Source: Mesorhabditis belari
Taxonomy: Eukaryota; Nematoda; Chromadorea; Rhabditida; Rhabditidae
Assembly: GCA_958450365.1 (NCBI GenBank)
Contig: CAUEEP010000755.1
Coordinates: 1,228,501 to 1,292,500 of the forward strand
DNA: 64,000 nt
Direction: 5' to 3'
Both the position numbers and the translations under genes were made by a program. Positions within the stretch are counted from its first letter, which is position 1. Each line of letters begins with the position of its first letter. The notes beneath the pieces are model-generated. The model did no database searches, had not been told where the DNA came from, and saw only the letters and a list, made by a program, of their open reading frames with translations. Positions 1 to 10,320 of the stretch are shown here, piece after piece.

Positions 1-67
1 CTTTTAGCTTTCTGATTTAGGAAAGCTTTCGTTTACCTTATTTTTGTAAAAATAACAAAAACGATTA

Positions 68-152
68 GCCGCATAGGGGGCTCGAACCCCTGACATTCAG
101 ATTGCTTTCGATTCGTAAAAGTCTGACGCTCTACCAACTGAGCTAATGCGGC
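68..152 (-). tRNA. tRNA-Lys (UUU), intron-containing
   Basis: Read on the minus strand this folds as a complete tRNA: a perfect 7-bp acceptor stem (GCCGCAT/ATGCGGC), a D arm, a T arm with TTCGAGC loop, and anticodon loop C-U-UUU-A interrupted after position 37. The intron is 13 nt (CGAATCGAAAGCA) and contains GAAAG, which can pair with the anticodon as in typical eukaryotic tRNA introns. Removing it leaves a 72-nt tRNA. The mature part is identical to most other copies in this window. Confidence 0.9.
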
Positions 153-252
153 ACTGGGTGCGGCGGGGAAAAGAGGCACTTATCAAAAGAGGTCGCCATG
201 AAAATGGATCAACTTACAACATAGTACGTATCAATGCAATCAAAACTGATTA

Positions 253-317
253 GCCGCATAGGGGGCTCGCATTCGATTCGTAAAAGTCTGACGCTCTACC
301 AACTGAGCTAATGCGGC
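253..317 (-). pseudogene. Deleted tRNA-Lys(UUU) copy
   Basis: The acceptor, D arm and anticodon region match the 68-152 gene, but about 20 bp are missing, removing most of the T arm, the variable loop and the 3' anticodon stem. It cannot fold as a tRNA. Confidence 0.85.
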
Positions 318-416
318 AGCTAATACGGCTGTGGCACTGGCCGGGAAAAGAGGCACTTATCAAAAGAGGTCGCCATGAAAATGGATCAACTTACAACATA
401 GTACGTATCAATGCAA

Positions 417-837
417 ATCAAATCCTCATTGTCAGCCCAAACGATCGATCCGACGAATGATTTGTCTGAATAAAGTCTAGAATTTACATTTGAATTGATT
501 CCTTGATTCAAGTTTGATTCACGAATTTACACATAAGTTACCTGATTTCAGAATTGCCACCACCATTTTCACGTTTTCTCCAGTTGGGAATAAGGTGAGC
601 ATTGTGTAGTCAAAACCGCACCAGCCAGTCTGAAAGATGAAACAGTCAACTAATGAATAAAGTGCTTAGATCCTGAATGCTTTTGATTTGCAACTTCGAT
701 AAAGCTTTGAAACTTTGAAACAGTTCAACTAATTAATGAAATGCTTTGATCCTGAACCTTTTTTGATTTTACAATAAAAATTTTTTTTTTTTTTGAAAAA
801 AATTTTTTTTTTTAAAAAAAAAAAAAAATTTTTTTTT

Positions 838-887
<50 letters not shown>

Positions 888-905
888 AAAATTTTTTAAA
901 AAAAA
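417..905. other. AT-rich intergenic DNA ending in A/T homopolymers
   Basis: No ORF or RNA fold is recognisable. From about 771 to 905 the sequence is long runs of A and T and is prone to assembly error. Confidence 0.6.
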
Positions 906-1260
906 CTTTGAAATTGACTTTAGCACTAAATTTCTATGAAAGTGAAATTGTAAACAAAATTTGAATGGCTTAAAGATAGGGTTGCTCCTAGAAGGGAAAA
1001 ACTATGACTAGCCAGGCTAAGCCAAGCCAGAGGCAAAGCTAAACCAGATCAAGCTGTCGTTTGGCTTTGGCTTGACTGTCTTACTATTCCCTTTGTTCTA
1101 CTACCATTCTTTGCCAAATCTTTGTCTAATCCTAACCCATTGAACCCATGGAATCTTGCCACTCGAAGATTGTCAGTGAATCAGTGAAACAATGCGGACC
1201 GAGAATCAATTCCCCAGGTTGATGTCAAGCCAAAGTCAAGGAATAGTCACGGCAAAAACC
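906..1260. repeat. Left arm of a long inverted repeat
   Basis: About 320 bp here are the near-exact reverse complement of about 7345-7665 (for example GAGAATCAATTCCCC here and GGGGAATTGATTCTC there). A third, partial copy lies at about 7740-7955 in the 7345 orientation. The part nearest the tRNA also occurs downstream of the tRNA at 16546, so it is partly tRNA-gene flank. Confidence 0.8.
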
Positions 1261-1315
1261 TTGAATTGACCCGAAGAAGCAAATAAATTGTTTTTTGAAA
1301 AAACAAAAACAATTA

Positions 1316-1400
1316 GCCGCATAGGGGGCTCGAACCCCTGACATTCAGATTGCTTTCGATTCGTAAAAGTCTGACGCTCTACCAACTGAGCTAATGCGGC
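1316..1400 (-). tRNA. tRNA-Lys (UUU), intron-containing
   Basis: Complete 85-nt gene on the minus strand with the same mature sequence and 13-nt intron as the copy at 68-152. Its downstream flank (TTGGTCAATTCAAGG-like, then a GATTCTCGGTCCG segment) matches the flank of the plus-strand gene at 16546, showing that tRNA and flank were copied together. Confidence 0.9.
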
Positions 1401-1926
1401 ACTGCTGGGGGGCGGAGAAAAGAGGTCCCTATCAAAACGGATGAAGCTAGTTTAAGTCATTGGTTTTTGTCTTTTTAGCATTGAAACGGATATCAAAATG
1501 AACAAAATGGACAAAATGAGCACAGAAATCCCAATGCCCAAATGAGAACTCACTTTCATCACTTCGAAATTGTAGTACCCACCTGAAGAATCAAATTCTT
1601 CCATTGTTTCCAATGTTCCTCAGTCGGTGTGTCCACGATTTCCACTTCAGCGTTCATTTTTCAAAAATAATAAAGCATCTTTCGAATCAAAATATCTCTT
1701 TTCCCAGTCTGTGTTTGATCTCTCAAGATCGAGACCAATCTGCACATTTTGTAGCCGAGTTTTTGTGAGATTTTTGCAGAGAACAAGAAAAAAAAAATAT
1801 AGGGAAATATAGGGAAAATTGGGAGAAAGTTGGGTCACTCAATTGGACTTTTGAAAGAAAAAGAATTGAAAAGTCGGGGGGGATTTCTTGAGAGCAAAAG
1901 GTAAATAAAGAAAGATTTTGTGAAGT

Positions 1927-2405
1927 GAAGAAATGATATCTTTTGAAATAGCCAATCAGTTCTGAAGGTCAACGGATGGAAAGAGAAATTGAAGTTTTGA
2001 GTGATATCATGAGAATTGAGTGTGTTTTTTTTTTCGCCATCGATTCATCGCCATCTGTTCCATTTTGCTGATTGGCTTCCATGCAAACGATGGCAAAGTT
2101 GAAGGAGATAATGTTGGACCTGAAAAATGCAGTGAGAATTGCTTGGTTTCTTGGTAACTAGCTACAGTAGCAGAAGATGTAAATAGTGATTTACATCTTC
2201 TGCTACTGTAGCTAGTAAATTGGCTTGAATAGCAGAACAAGATACAACCAGGGGTTGTGTGGCTCCATTTTCCATGGCACTCAATTCTCATGATTTTTGA
2301 GGAGATGGCTTTCGTTGGAAGGACTCGGACTTTAATTAGGATAGATCTTCATCTATCCGTTGACCTTCAGAGCTGATTGGCTATTTCAAAAGATATCATT
2401 TCTTC
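1927..2405. mobile_element. Palindromic non-autonomous element with central hairpin
   Basis: The terminal inverted repeats are about 50 bp (GAAGAAATGATATCTTTT at the left, its complement at the right) with no coding capacity between. A near-perfect hairpin of about 30-bp arms (AACTAGCTACAGTAGCAGAA and its complement) sits near 2153-2220. The superfamily is not identifiable. Confidence 0.65.
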
Positions 2406-3030
2406 CTAGAGTTCCTAGATAACTTTAAATCAAGAATTTCTTCTAAAGCTTTAAATGAAATAAAAAATTCTATCAAAATGTAGCTTTTGCTTTGTGCTTG
2501 TTTAAAGTTTAAAGTTTAAAGTCTTAAAAAAGTAATTTTTGAGTTTAAAAATGGCTTTAAAAAGACTTTATCACATTCAAAATAAAAGTTTTAGCAAAAA
2601 AAATCTATATGGGAAGCTTATGGAAAGCGTTTTCACCAGAAAAGATTCGATTTCACTTATTTGAACATAAAGAACATATTTAATAATCTTTAAATATAAT
2701 ATTTAAAGGTTTAAAAGTAATTTAAAGCTAAAGGTTAAGGCTCAGGTTAAATTTTAAAAGTTTAAGGGTAATTTAATAGTCTAAAAACTATCCTTTCCTA
2801 TCTTTTATCACTTTTTTTCTTATTGCACAATCACCAGCAAATTGCAGAGAAAAGGAAGGAAGGAAGAACAAGGAAGCTTGGACAAAAACTGAACAAAAAA
2901 AGCGTCATTCTTGAAATTTTGATAAGAGATCAAAGAAAAGCCAATGATTTTTGACTACAAATGAAAGAATTGTATAGATTTGTGCTAAAGGTAATATTTG
3001 TAAATCAACGAGATGCTATTAGATACATAT
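2406..3030. other. AT-rich intergenic DNA, nothing recognised
   Basis: Repeated TTTAAAGTTTAAAG-like words and A/T runs. I see no ORF, exon or RNA gene. Confidence 0.5.
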
Positions 3031-3032
3031 TA

Positions 3033-3081
3033 TTGGGTTGGTGGAAAAGTCCTTTCGGATTTTTTGGGAGAGTACCAAAAA

Positions 3082-3161
<80 letters not shown>

Positions 3162-3199
3162 AAAAAAAAAAAAAAAAAAATTTAAAAAAATTTTTTAAT

Positions 3200-3243
<44 letters not shown>

Positions 3244-3749
3244 AATATAAAATTTTTTTAAGAAAAAAAAAAAAAAAAAAAATAGAAAAGAAATAAAAAA
3301 AAAAAAAAATTTTTAAAAAAAAAAAAAGGGGCCACAAAACAGAAGGAGAAAGAGGGGAAGGTTAAATTTGTCCAATTTTGACTTTTTATAGCTCATCCTA
3401 AAGCTGAATTCAAGACGGATCGATTGGTAAAAACCGTTTTGAGATATCTATTTTCTAAAAGTTTTTACAGCTATTTTAGTAAAGGGCGGCAGAGCCAAAA
3501 AGCCAAAAAATGGCTATTTTCATGTTTCGTTGGTTTTCCGTGCAGAAACCTAGGCTAAAAACATGTGTTTCGTGATCAGCGTCAAAAATAACCCCTAGAC
3601 ACGCATTTTCAAAATCTTAGCAAAAAATTTTTGAAAAATATTGTCACCGGTGGAAGTCGAACCAGCGACCCTCAGATCAATAGCCTTTCTGCCGCTTTTC
3701 GCGATTTTCCTTCGTTTTTCCCCTTTTTTTTTGTTTTCCACCAACCCAA
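3033..3749. mobile_element. Mariner-type non-autonomous element with A/T homopolymer core
   Basis: The ends are inverted repeats starting TTGGGTTGGTGGAAAA, and the insertion is flanked by TA on both sides (3031-3032 and 3750-3751), the Tc1/mariner target duplication. The interior holds about 250 bp of A and T runs and no recognisable transposase. TTGGGTTG ends recur in at least five other elements in this window. Confidence 0.75.
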
Positions 3750-4545
3750 TAGATTGTCTAGAAAGTCTTTACGTCCTTCCTTTTCATACTTCCTTTAAAA
3801 AACAAATGAAACAAAACAATTGAAACAAAAAAATCGTTATTATGGAAAGCTTTTTCACCAGAAAAGAAGCGATTCCCCTTATTTAAGCATAAAGAACATT
3901 AATATTCTTTAAATTTAACATTTAAAGGTTTAAAAGTATTAGCTACATATTAGATTGTCTAGAAAGTCTTTACGTCCTTTCTTTTCATACTTTCTTTAAA
4001 AAAACAAATATTCACTAATTAATCTATGATTACCTTTAAAGAAAAAAGCCTTTTTTTAGTTCAATTTCATCTTTCTTAAGTCAATTTCGGTTCACTTATG
4101 ACGCTAAATTCGAGAAGGAAAACAATGTTTTGTCGTAAAGATCGATAAAAACCTCTTGGCTGAATGAGTTTTTCTGAAAATTCACCTATATACCAATCAT
4201 TTTGTGCTCTATCTTTTATCTATTGACATAAAGATCGGTTTCCTTAGCGCAAAAGTGTTCGTAGCATCATCGAGTCGTCACTCTTTTTTCACTTAGACTT
4301 CAGGCCTCGAAAAAAACATTCAAACATTGGATATTGGATTGAATGGATTGAATGGATTGAATGGATTGAATGGATTGAATGGACATTGGATTGAATGGAT
4401 TGAATGGATTGAAGCATTGGAAAAGACCAAACATTGGATTGAAACATCCAAACATTAATATTATTTAGCAGAAAAATCATCGTTTTTTCTAATGAAACAA
4501 ATCGTAGTTCAATTGATGCATTTGTTTGTTTTAAACAAAAGTACA
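3750..4545. other. AT-rich DNA with short direct repeat and 9-bp minisatellite
   Basis: The segment GATTGTCTAGAAAGTCTTTA occurs twice, near 3752 and 3953. At 4329-4412 lies a 9-bp tandem repeat (TTGAATGGA). No gene is apparent. Confidence 0.55.
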
Positions 4546-4547
4546 AG

Positions 4548-4846
4548 TATATATGTTACGTCCGAATCTGAGGAGACGTCCATCTCTGATTCGGACGTCC
4601 GAATTTGACCATCGTCCATCTCTGAGCCAGACGTTCATCTCTGAGCCAGACGTCCATCTCTGAGCCAGACGTCCATCTCTGAGCCAGACGTCCATCTCTG
4701 AGCCAGACGTCCATCTCTGAGCCAGACGTCCATCTCTGAGCCAGACGTCCATCTCTGAGCCAGATGTCCATCTCTGAGGAGAATGAATCTCCTCAGATTC
4801 GGACGTCCGAATCGGAGATGGACGTCCATCTCTGATAACATATATA
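4548..4846. repeat. TIR-bounded element carrying a 19-bp minisatellite
   Basis: Inverted ends TATATATGTTA / TAACATATATA enclose about 8 tandem copies of a 19-bp unit (TCTGAGCCAGACGTCCATC). Long reading frames here exist only because 19 bp is not a multiple of 3, so all frames cycle through the same residues. Inner arms share the palindromic motif GGACGTCCGA with the element at 6654. Confidence 0.7.
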
Positions 4847-5281
4847 CAAGTACGAGAATTCAAATAATAATTCAAACGAAAAGATTTTCTGAACAGCAAT
4901 AAAATCTTTCTAAAAGAGAGAAAGTCAAAATTTATACGCAAATTCGTTTTTTATCACTTTTTCTTTCTAGATTTTTTTTCGCATTTTCTCTCTTTGATTT
5001 TAAATTCATTTAAAATGAGACAGAATTTGTTCGATTTTTCAACGAAAAGATACAAAATTGAAAGAAAAATTGGGGAAAAAAAGGGGGGTAATGAGTTAAT
5101 GATGCGGAAAATTGTTGGGAAATGTTTTTTTTAATTGAATGGGCACATTTTGTAGACTTTCTGTTTAAATTTAGATAAAAAGTTAGCTAAAACGCTAAAT
5201 CAAATGTTAGATAAAAAGTTTTATATCTAGATATTTCGGCAATTGATTTGACTGCTCTGTGATTCTTTCTTGAGGTATCTA

Positions 5282-6570
5282 CATGGTGCGGCATAAGTAT
5301 GGTTACAAGGTTGTAACATTGATTTAAGAAACTGCTTGCTTTTTATTTCTTGCCAAAGGATTATTTTTTCTTAATTTGAATGCTTTTTTGTATTATGTAG
5401 CAGTTTTTAAGCAAATTTTTAAGTTTGGACATAATGGTGAAGACTTCTCCCAACCGTGCCGCTATTCTTCAGCTTGGAGCACAAGGACGATCAACTTCGG
5501 ATATTGCCAAACTGCTGAAAATGCATCGAATGACGGTATACCGCATTTTGCAACAAAATAGAGTCGAAGAGCTTCCTAAAAGTGGACGTCTGCCAAAGAT
5601 TGATCACACGAGACTCAAGAAAATCATTAAGGAACGAATCAAGCGCAATCCTGCCCGGAACATGAGAAAAATGGCTCTCCAATTGAATGTTTCTGACAGA
5701 ACTATCCGTCGTATCGTCAAAAAGGATCTGGGTCTTCACCCTTACAAGTTAAGGAAGCATAATGGCCTGACGGATCTTCAAATGAGAAACAGGAAGCAAA
5801 AATGTGCTCTTCTTCTTGCAAGGGCCGCAAATGATGAGCATCTGACGACGCTTTTTACCGACGAGAAATTATTTAACATTAAGCAAGTTTTCAACTCTCA
5901 AAATGATCGAATTGTGGCTCACAACCCTCAAGAAGCAAATAAAAGTGACCGATTTGTGGACAGGAACTCAGATCCAGCAGGAGTCGTGGTTTTTGAAGGG
6001 GTGTCAGCAAGTGGTCGCACACCGTTGATTTTCGTTGATAAAGGGCTGAAAATTAACACAGACGTGTATCTGGACGTTCTCACAAAACATGTACAGCCGT
6101 GGAGTCAAGGACATTATCAAAATCAGCGCTGGACGTTGATGCAAGACGGCGCCCCAGCGCACAAAAGCAAAAAGACTCAAGAGTGGTGTCGAAACAATTT
6201 GCCCGATTTCATTCTCGCCAATGAATGGCCAGCTAATTCGCCCGACCTCAATGCTATGGATTTCTGTGTTTGGGTAATTTTGGAGCAAAAAGCATGCACA
6301 ACAAAACATGTAAACGTTGAAAGTCTGAAAAAGGCTCTGAAGAAAGCCTGGGCGGAAATTCCACAAAGTACCCTGCGGGTCGCCGTGAAAAGTTATCCAA
6401 AGGGTCTTAAAGCCGTTATCAAGAATAAAGGTGCCCATATTAAATAATTTATTATTTTTTAAATGAATATGATTACTGTTGTTAATTTTAAATAAAGTTT
6501 ACATGAATCCGTTCATATTCCATTGCGATACACGGTTCTGAGTCTGTAACCATACTTATGCCGCACCCTG
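5282..6570 (+). mobile_element. Complete maT-type Tc1/mariner transposon
   Basis: A 1,289-bp element with near-perfect inverted repeats of about 26 bp. The left end begins CATGGTGCGGCATAAG and the right end is the complement of CAGGGTGCGGCATAAG. The TA dinucleotide flanks both sides (5280-5281 and 6571-6572). It carries a single uninterrupted transposase ORF. I infer the maT clade from the DD37D spacing; Tc1 proper would be DD34E and mariner DD34D. Confidence 0.9.
5434..6447 (+). CDS. maT-like DD37D transposase, apparently intact
   Basis: The predicted protein is 337 aa and catalyses cut-and-paste transposition of the surrounding element. I start at the ATG at 5434 (MVKTSPNR); an in-frame TTG nine bases upstream is not a eukaryotic start. 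Residues 1-110 form the helix-turn-helix DNA-binding part with a SGRLPK linker. The catalytic triad is Asp143 (FTDEKLF), Asp238 (QDGAPAH) and Asp276 (NSPDLNAMDF), with 37 residues between the second and third, so DD37D rather than the DD34E of Tc1. The frame has no stop, the gene has no intron, and AATAAA follows at about 6491. The intact frame and 28-bp-scale matching ends suggest recent or current activity, which the sequence alone cannot prove. Confidence 0.9.
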   Translation: MVKTSPNRAAILQLGAQGRSTSDIAKLLKMHRMTVYRILQQNRVEELPKSGRLPKIDHTRLKKIIKERIKRNPARNMRKMALQLNVSDRTIRRIVKKDLGLHPYKLRKHNGLTDLQMRNRKQKCALLLARAANDEHLTTLFTDEKLFNIKQVFNSQNDRIVAHNPQEANKSDRFVDRNSDPAGVVVFEGVSASGRTPLIFVDKGLKINTDVYLDVLTKHVQPWSQGHYQNQRWTLMQDGAPAHKSKKTQEWCRNNLPDFILANEWPANSPDLNAMDFCVWVILEQKACTTKHVNVESLKKALKKAWAEIPQSTLRVAVKSYPKGLKAVIKNKGAHIK

Positions 6571-6653
6571 TATTTATCTTTTGGGTGTGTCTTGAGTGGT
6601 GTCCCGGGTAATTATTGTGATTTTGTTTTGTCGCTATTCAACTGAATAAAGCA

Positions 6654-7132
6654 TATATATGTTGTGTCCGATTTAGATTTCCGTCCGATTTAGATTCAAT
6701 CTAAATCGGACGCCCGATTAAGATTGAACTTATCGCGGACGTCCGATTTAGATTACAGTCTATATCGGACGTCCGATTTAGATTCAATCTAAATCTTATA
6801 TGGATTGAACAATAATATAAACATGCTTAATATATGTTCTTAAGCGTTTTCTGTAGTTTTCTGCATTTTTCAAAGGTCTTTTATTGATTACAGTCTATAT
6901 CGGACGTCCGATACAGATCGAACAATAATAAACGTGCTTAACATATGTTCTTTGAAAATTTCTTTGAAAAGCGCAGAAAATTGCAAAAAAAACGCTTAAG
7001 AACATATATTAAGCACGTTTATTATTGTTCGATCTGTATCGGACGTCCGATATAGACTGTAATCTAAATCGGACGTCCGCGATAAGTTCAATCTAAATCG
7101 GACGGAAATCTAAATCGGACACAACATATATA
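6654..7132. repeat. Large palindromic element with GGACGTCCGA motifs
   Basis: The two halves are reverse complements over about 200 bp, ending TATATATGTTGTGTCC / GGACACAACATATATA. The motif TCGGACGTCCGAT recurs several times within the arms. There is no coding potential. It resembles a foldback MITE. Confidence 0.7.
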
Positions 7133-7139
7133 GATATTC

Positions 7140-7300
7140 GAAAAAGTTTTATTTTTTAAATCTTTGTACCCCTTTTTCTTTGTAATTTTTCTCATTTTAC
7201 TTCTTTTTTGTGTGAAATTACGGTCAAATTAAGCGATTTTTATCAAAAAATTTTCTAAATCGAATAAACTTTATTCGTTTGTCAATATGAAAAAAGAAAA
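7140..7300. repeat. Dispersed repeat, copy also at 10437-10575
   Basis: AATCTTTGTACCC followed by TTTTCTCATTTTACTTCTTT and a run to CGAATAAACTTTATTCGTTT occurs in both places in the same orientation. Confidence 0.65.
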
Positions 7301-7344
7301 AAGGATAAAATTTGAAAATTTTGGATCAAATAAGTAGCAATTAA

Positions 7345-7955
7345 GAGATTTAAGGGGAATTGATTCTCGGTCCGCATTGTTTCACTGATTCACTGACAAT
7401 CTTCGAGTGGCAAGATTCCATGGGCTCAATGGGTTAGGATTGGACAAAGATTTGGCAAAGAATGGTAGTAGAACAAAGGGAATAGTAAGACAGTCAAGCC
7501 AAAGCCAAACGACAGCTTGATCTGGTTTAGCTTTGCCTCTGGCTTGGCTTAGCCTGGCTAGTCATAGTTTTTCCCTTCTAGGAGCAACCCTATCTTTAAG
7601 CCATTCAAATTTTGTTTACAATTTCACTTTCATAGAAATTTAGTGCTAAAGTCGATTTCAAAGCTTTTTCAAAGTTGTAAAATCAAAAAAAGGCTCAGGA
7701 TTAAAGCATTTCATTAATTAGTTGACTGTTTCAAAGTTTCAAATCAAAGGGAAAAACTATGACTTGTTGTTCCTAGACGGGAAAAACAATGATTAGCCAG
7801 GTCAAACTAAGCCAAAGCCAAAGCTTTTTCGAGCGGCAAGATTCCATGGGTTCAATGGGTTAGGATTAGACAAAGAGTTGGCAAAGAATGATAGTAGAAC
7901 AAAGGTAATAGTAAGACAGTCAAGCCAAAGCCAAACGACAGCTTGATCTGGTTTG
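7345..7955. repeat. Right arm of long inverted repeat plus a partial direct copy
   Basis: 7345-7665 is the reverse complement of 906-1225. 7740-7955 repeats part of it in direct orientation, including GGGTTAGGATTAGACAAAGA. The two arms bracket about 6 kb that includes the maT transposon. Confidence 0.75.
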
Positions 7956-8013
7956 CGTCAAAAAAGGATCGATAAGGCAAAAAGTGAATAAGAAAAAAAG
8001 CACATTTACTTAC

Positions 8014-9375
8014 AGTAATCTGTAGTGTCTTTAGATAATGAAAAAACAAAGAAATTGAATCACTTTCTCCTCGAGAAACTCGACGCTCCATCACCGCCGA
8101 TAAGCATCGAATAAGGATAGAGACGATCCATGAAGAGCTCGCTGTTTGTCACTTAAAAATTACATGATTTTAGACCCTAAATGATGTATTTTCTGACTAA
8201 AAATTGGAAACACACCCTTTCTGGTGCAGTAAAAATCTTCTTTTTTTTTGCTGAAAGAGAAGAAAGAAGTGCAACAGAAAGGTTATCAGACATTTGAAAG
8301 ACATCAGACATCAGACACGCTCCTTCTTGCCATTCGCAATCTAACTTTGAGCTCAAATATCTTGGTGTTGAGCTGTTGAATTGATGAATTATTTGTATCA
8401 TTAGATTCGCCAAGTCTTTTTCTATCGATTGGTATAGAAACTGTTTAAATTGAAACACCTCAACACAAAGAAATTTGAGTTCAAAGTTGGATTGATAATG
8501 GAAAAGGGGCGAGGCATTTTAACTTTCCCTTTTTCGGCTCGTTTTCCATTGGCAATCTAAATTTGAGCTCAAATATCTTGGTGTTTAGCCGTCCAATTTC
8601 TAAATGATTTATATCATTAGATTCGCCAGGTCTTTCTCTATCGATTGGTATAAAAACTGTTTAAATTGAACGGCTCAACACAAAGATATTTGAGCTTAAA
8701 GTTTGCCAATGGGAAAAGGGGGGCGCGTATTAAATGTTCGACAATTTAACAGAAAAGGTGAATGAGCATATAGGAATGTGTCTTGAGCACAAAGTAAAGT
8801 GATTGGTATTTTTTATACCAATACAATATCTTGATTTATAGATATAAAACTAATAAACTGAATATCTTTCAAACTCCCTGAAATACTTTTACTTTTAAAA
8901 AGATATACAGCTAATAAACTGAATATCTTTCAAACTCTTTGAAATACTTTTACAATCTTCAGTTTTGCTAGCTAAATACTTGGGGTAGGCTAATTTCCGC
9001 CATTTTATTCGGGCAACAGGGCCATTTGCGCAACTGGATCGTTTGCGCAACTTGCCATAACTTTCTTCTAAGTCAGCCAATCTTTCTGTTCTTTGTGTCA
9101 TTTTGTAGATCTCAATAAGTGTAACAAAATGACATCAAAATCATAAAGATTGGCTGATTTAGAAGAAAGTTATGGCGAGTTGCGCAAAAGAACTAGTTCT
9201 GCAAAAAATTTGGCGCAAAGCCAATCCCAGTAGCCAATCAGTAGCAAAATTTCAAACTCTTTATCATTTTAACTATTGAAATGAAATAGAATGAAATGAA
9301 TATTCAATTAACAAACTTACCTTGTATAAAAATCAAAAATAGCAGTAAGAATATAGTGAAAAGTTGAGAAATCAT
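8014..9375 (-). CDS. Possible small secreted-peptide gene fragment (tentative)
   Basis: On the minus strand, 9375-9321 reads as a 55-nt exon starting with ATG. It encodes a hydrophobic signal-peptide-like stretch (MISQLFTIFLLLFLIFIQ) and is followed by a strong GTAAGT donor. A candidate second exon lies near 8014-8147, after a TTTTTAAG acceptor and before another GTAAGT donor. Joined in phase, this gives a short tail with a stop after about 30 residues. The downstream region is repeat, so the gene could be truncated. I do not recognise the protein; the signal exon is the only solid part. Confidence 0.3.
8177..8760. repeat. Dispersed repeat family, also at 32660-33345
   Basis: Several inverted and direct copies of a segment containing AACTTTGAGCTCAAATATCT and TCGATTGGTATA occur here and in intron 9 of the second protease gene. 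No ORF is conserved between copies, so this looks like a non-coding foldback family. Confidence 0.6.
8981..9229. mobile_element. Palindromic MITE-like element
   Basis: Imperfect long inverted repeats end in TGGGGTAGGCTAATTTCCG on the left and the complement of TGGGATTGGCTTTGCGCC on the right. The inner arms are GTTGCGCAA-rich. A truncated copy occurs at about 58288-58350. Confidence 0.65.
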
Positions 9376-10010
9376 CGATTTTCGTTAAAAGAAAACAGAA
9401 AAATAAATAATAAATCGTCGAAAAAGAGTTTCGAAAAGGTTGAAAAGGCTGAAAGATCTCAAATTGTTCGATAACAAATCAAAAGAAACAAAAAAAGACA
9501 CCAAATTTTCGTTTCTCCGAAATGGTAAACGATTTGGCAAACGTTAATTGCTAATTTTAAGTTACCCCAAAAATTCCATAGATAAGAGCGGTTTAATTTT
9601 TGCCAAAATTTTTTTAAATATTTTAATTTATTATAAAACCAAACAACAACAACAACAACAACAAAAGTAACAATAATTTAACAATAATATTTTCAATTTC
9701 TATATCGTCATCATCGTTTTGCAAAGAAATATTGTTTGCGTGCTTGGCACTCTTCACTCAAGACATGTTATTTCTTGTTTTGAGGTATCTGATCTCACTT
9801 GAACTAAAAAAGCACTTTATTCAATAGCCGACTGACTCGGAATCTTTGGGCTCTCACTTGAGCAACTTTCAAACAAGATCGACAATTGAATTAAAAGTGA
9901 CAATTGTGACAAGTGACAATAAAAACAGAAACAATTTCGTCTTAATTAGGACACAACTTTCACACAATGAGAGGAAAGCAGTAAAAAAAAGAAAGATAAC
10001 AAAAAAACAA
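9376..10010. other. AT-rich DNA, no gene recognised
   Basis: Contains a short (CAA)n run near 9645. It may hold a promoter for the candidate exon at 9375, but no element is identifiable. Confidence 0.4.
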
Positions 10011-10320
10011 ATGAACAACAATTGCTTGCAACAGCAACAGCAGCAACAGTTGCAACAGTTGCAGCAGCAGCAACAGTTGCAACAGCAGCAACAGTTGCAA
10101 CAGCAGCAACAGTTGCAACAGCAGCAACAGTTGCAACAGCAGCAACAGTTGCAACAGCAGCAACAGTTGCAACAGCAGCAACAGTTGCAACAGCAGCAAC
10201 AGTTGCAACAGCAGCAACAGTTGCAACAGCAGCAACAGTTGCAACAGCAGCAACAGTTGCAACAGCAGCAACAGTTGCAACAGTCTTTAGCACAAGATAC
10301 TCAGCTAACAAGCTAGAAAA
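10011..10320. repeat. 18-bp minisatellite inside a dispersed repeat
   Basis: About 14 copies of an 18-bp unit (TTGCAACAGCAGCAACAG). Since 18 is a multiple of 3, plus-frame ORFs read as Leu-Gln or polyQ and minus frames as Leu-rich or Ala-Thr-Val tracts. From the only plausible ATG (10011) the polyQ frame would be about 100 aa. I do not call it a gene, because the flanks are a repeat whose second copy at 10580-10795 lacks the array. Confidence 0.7.

Larger units (their letters stand above)
62..416. repeat. Tandem duplication of tRNA-Lys gene plus flank
   Basis: The tRNA and about 85 bp of its flank (a segment near 183-238 beginning CAAAAGAGGTCGCCATG) recur at 253-414 in the same order. The second unit has a deleted tRNA, so this is a local tandem duplication with one decayed copy. 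Confidence 0.75.

Noticed and set aside
2961..3185. Poly-lysine ORF
   Set aside because: Translation of an A homopolymer inside a mariner-type element.
3641..3690. tRNA-like GGTTCGACTTCCACC on the minus strand
   Set aside because: T stem does not pair and no other arm is present; part of a mariner-type element.
5425..5433. Upstream start of the transposase at TTG
   Set aside because: TTG is not used as a normal start in animals; ATG at 5434 fits the family.
9846..10316. PolyQ protein of 156 aa
   Set aside because: The upstream start is TTG; the only ATG is just before the array; the flanks are a dispersed repeat whose other copy lacks the array.
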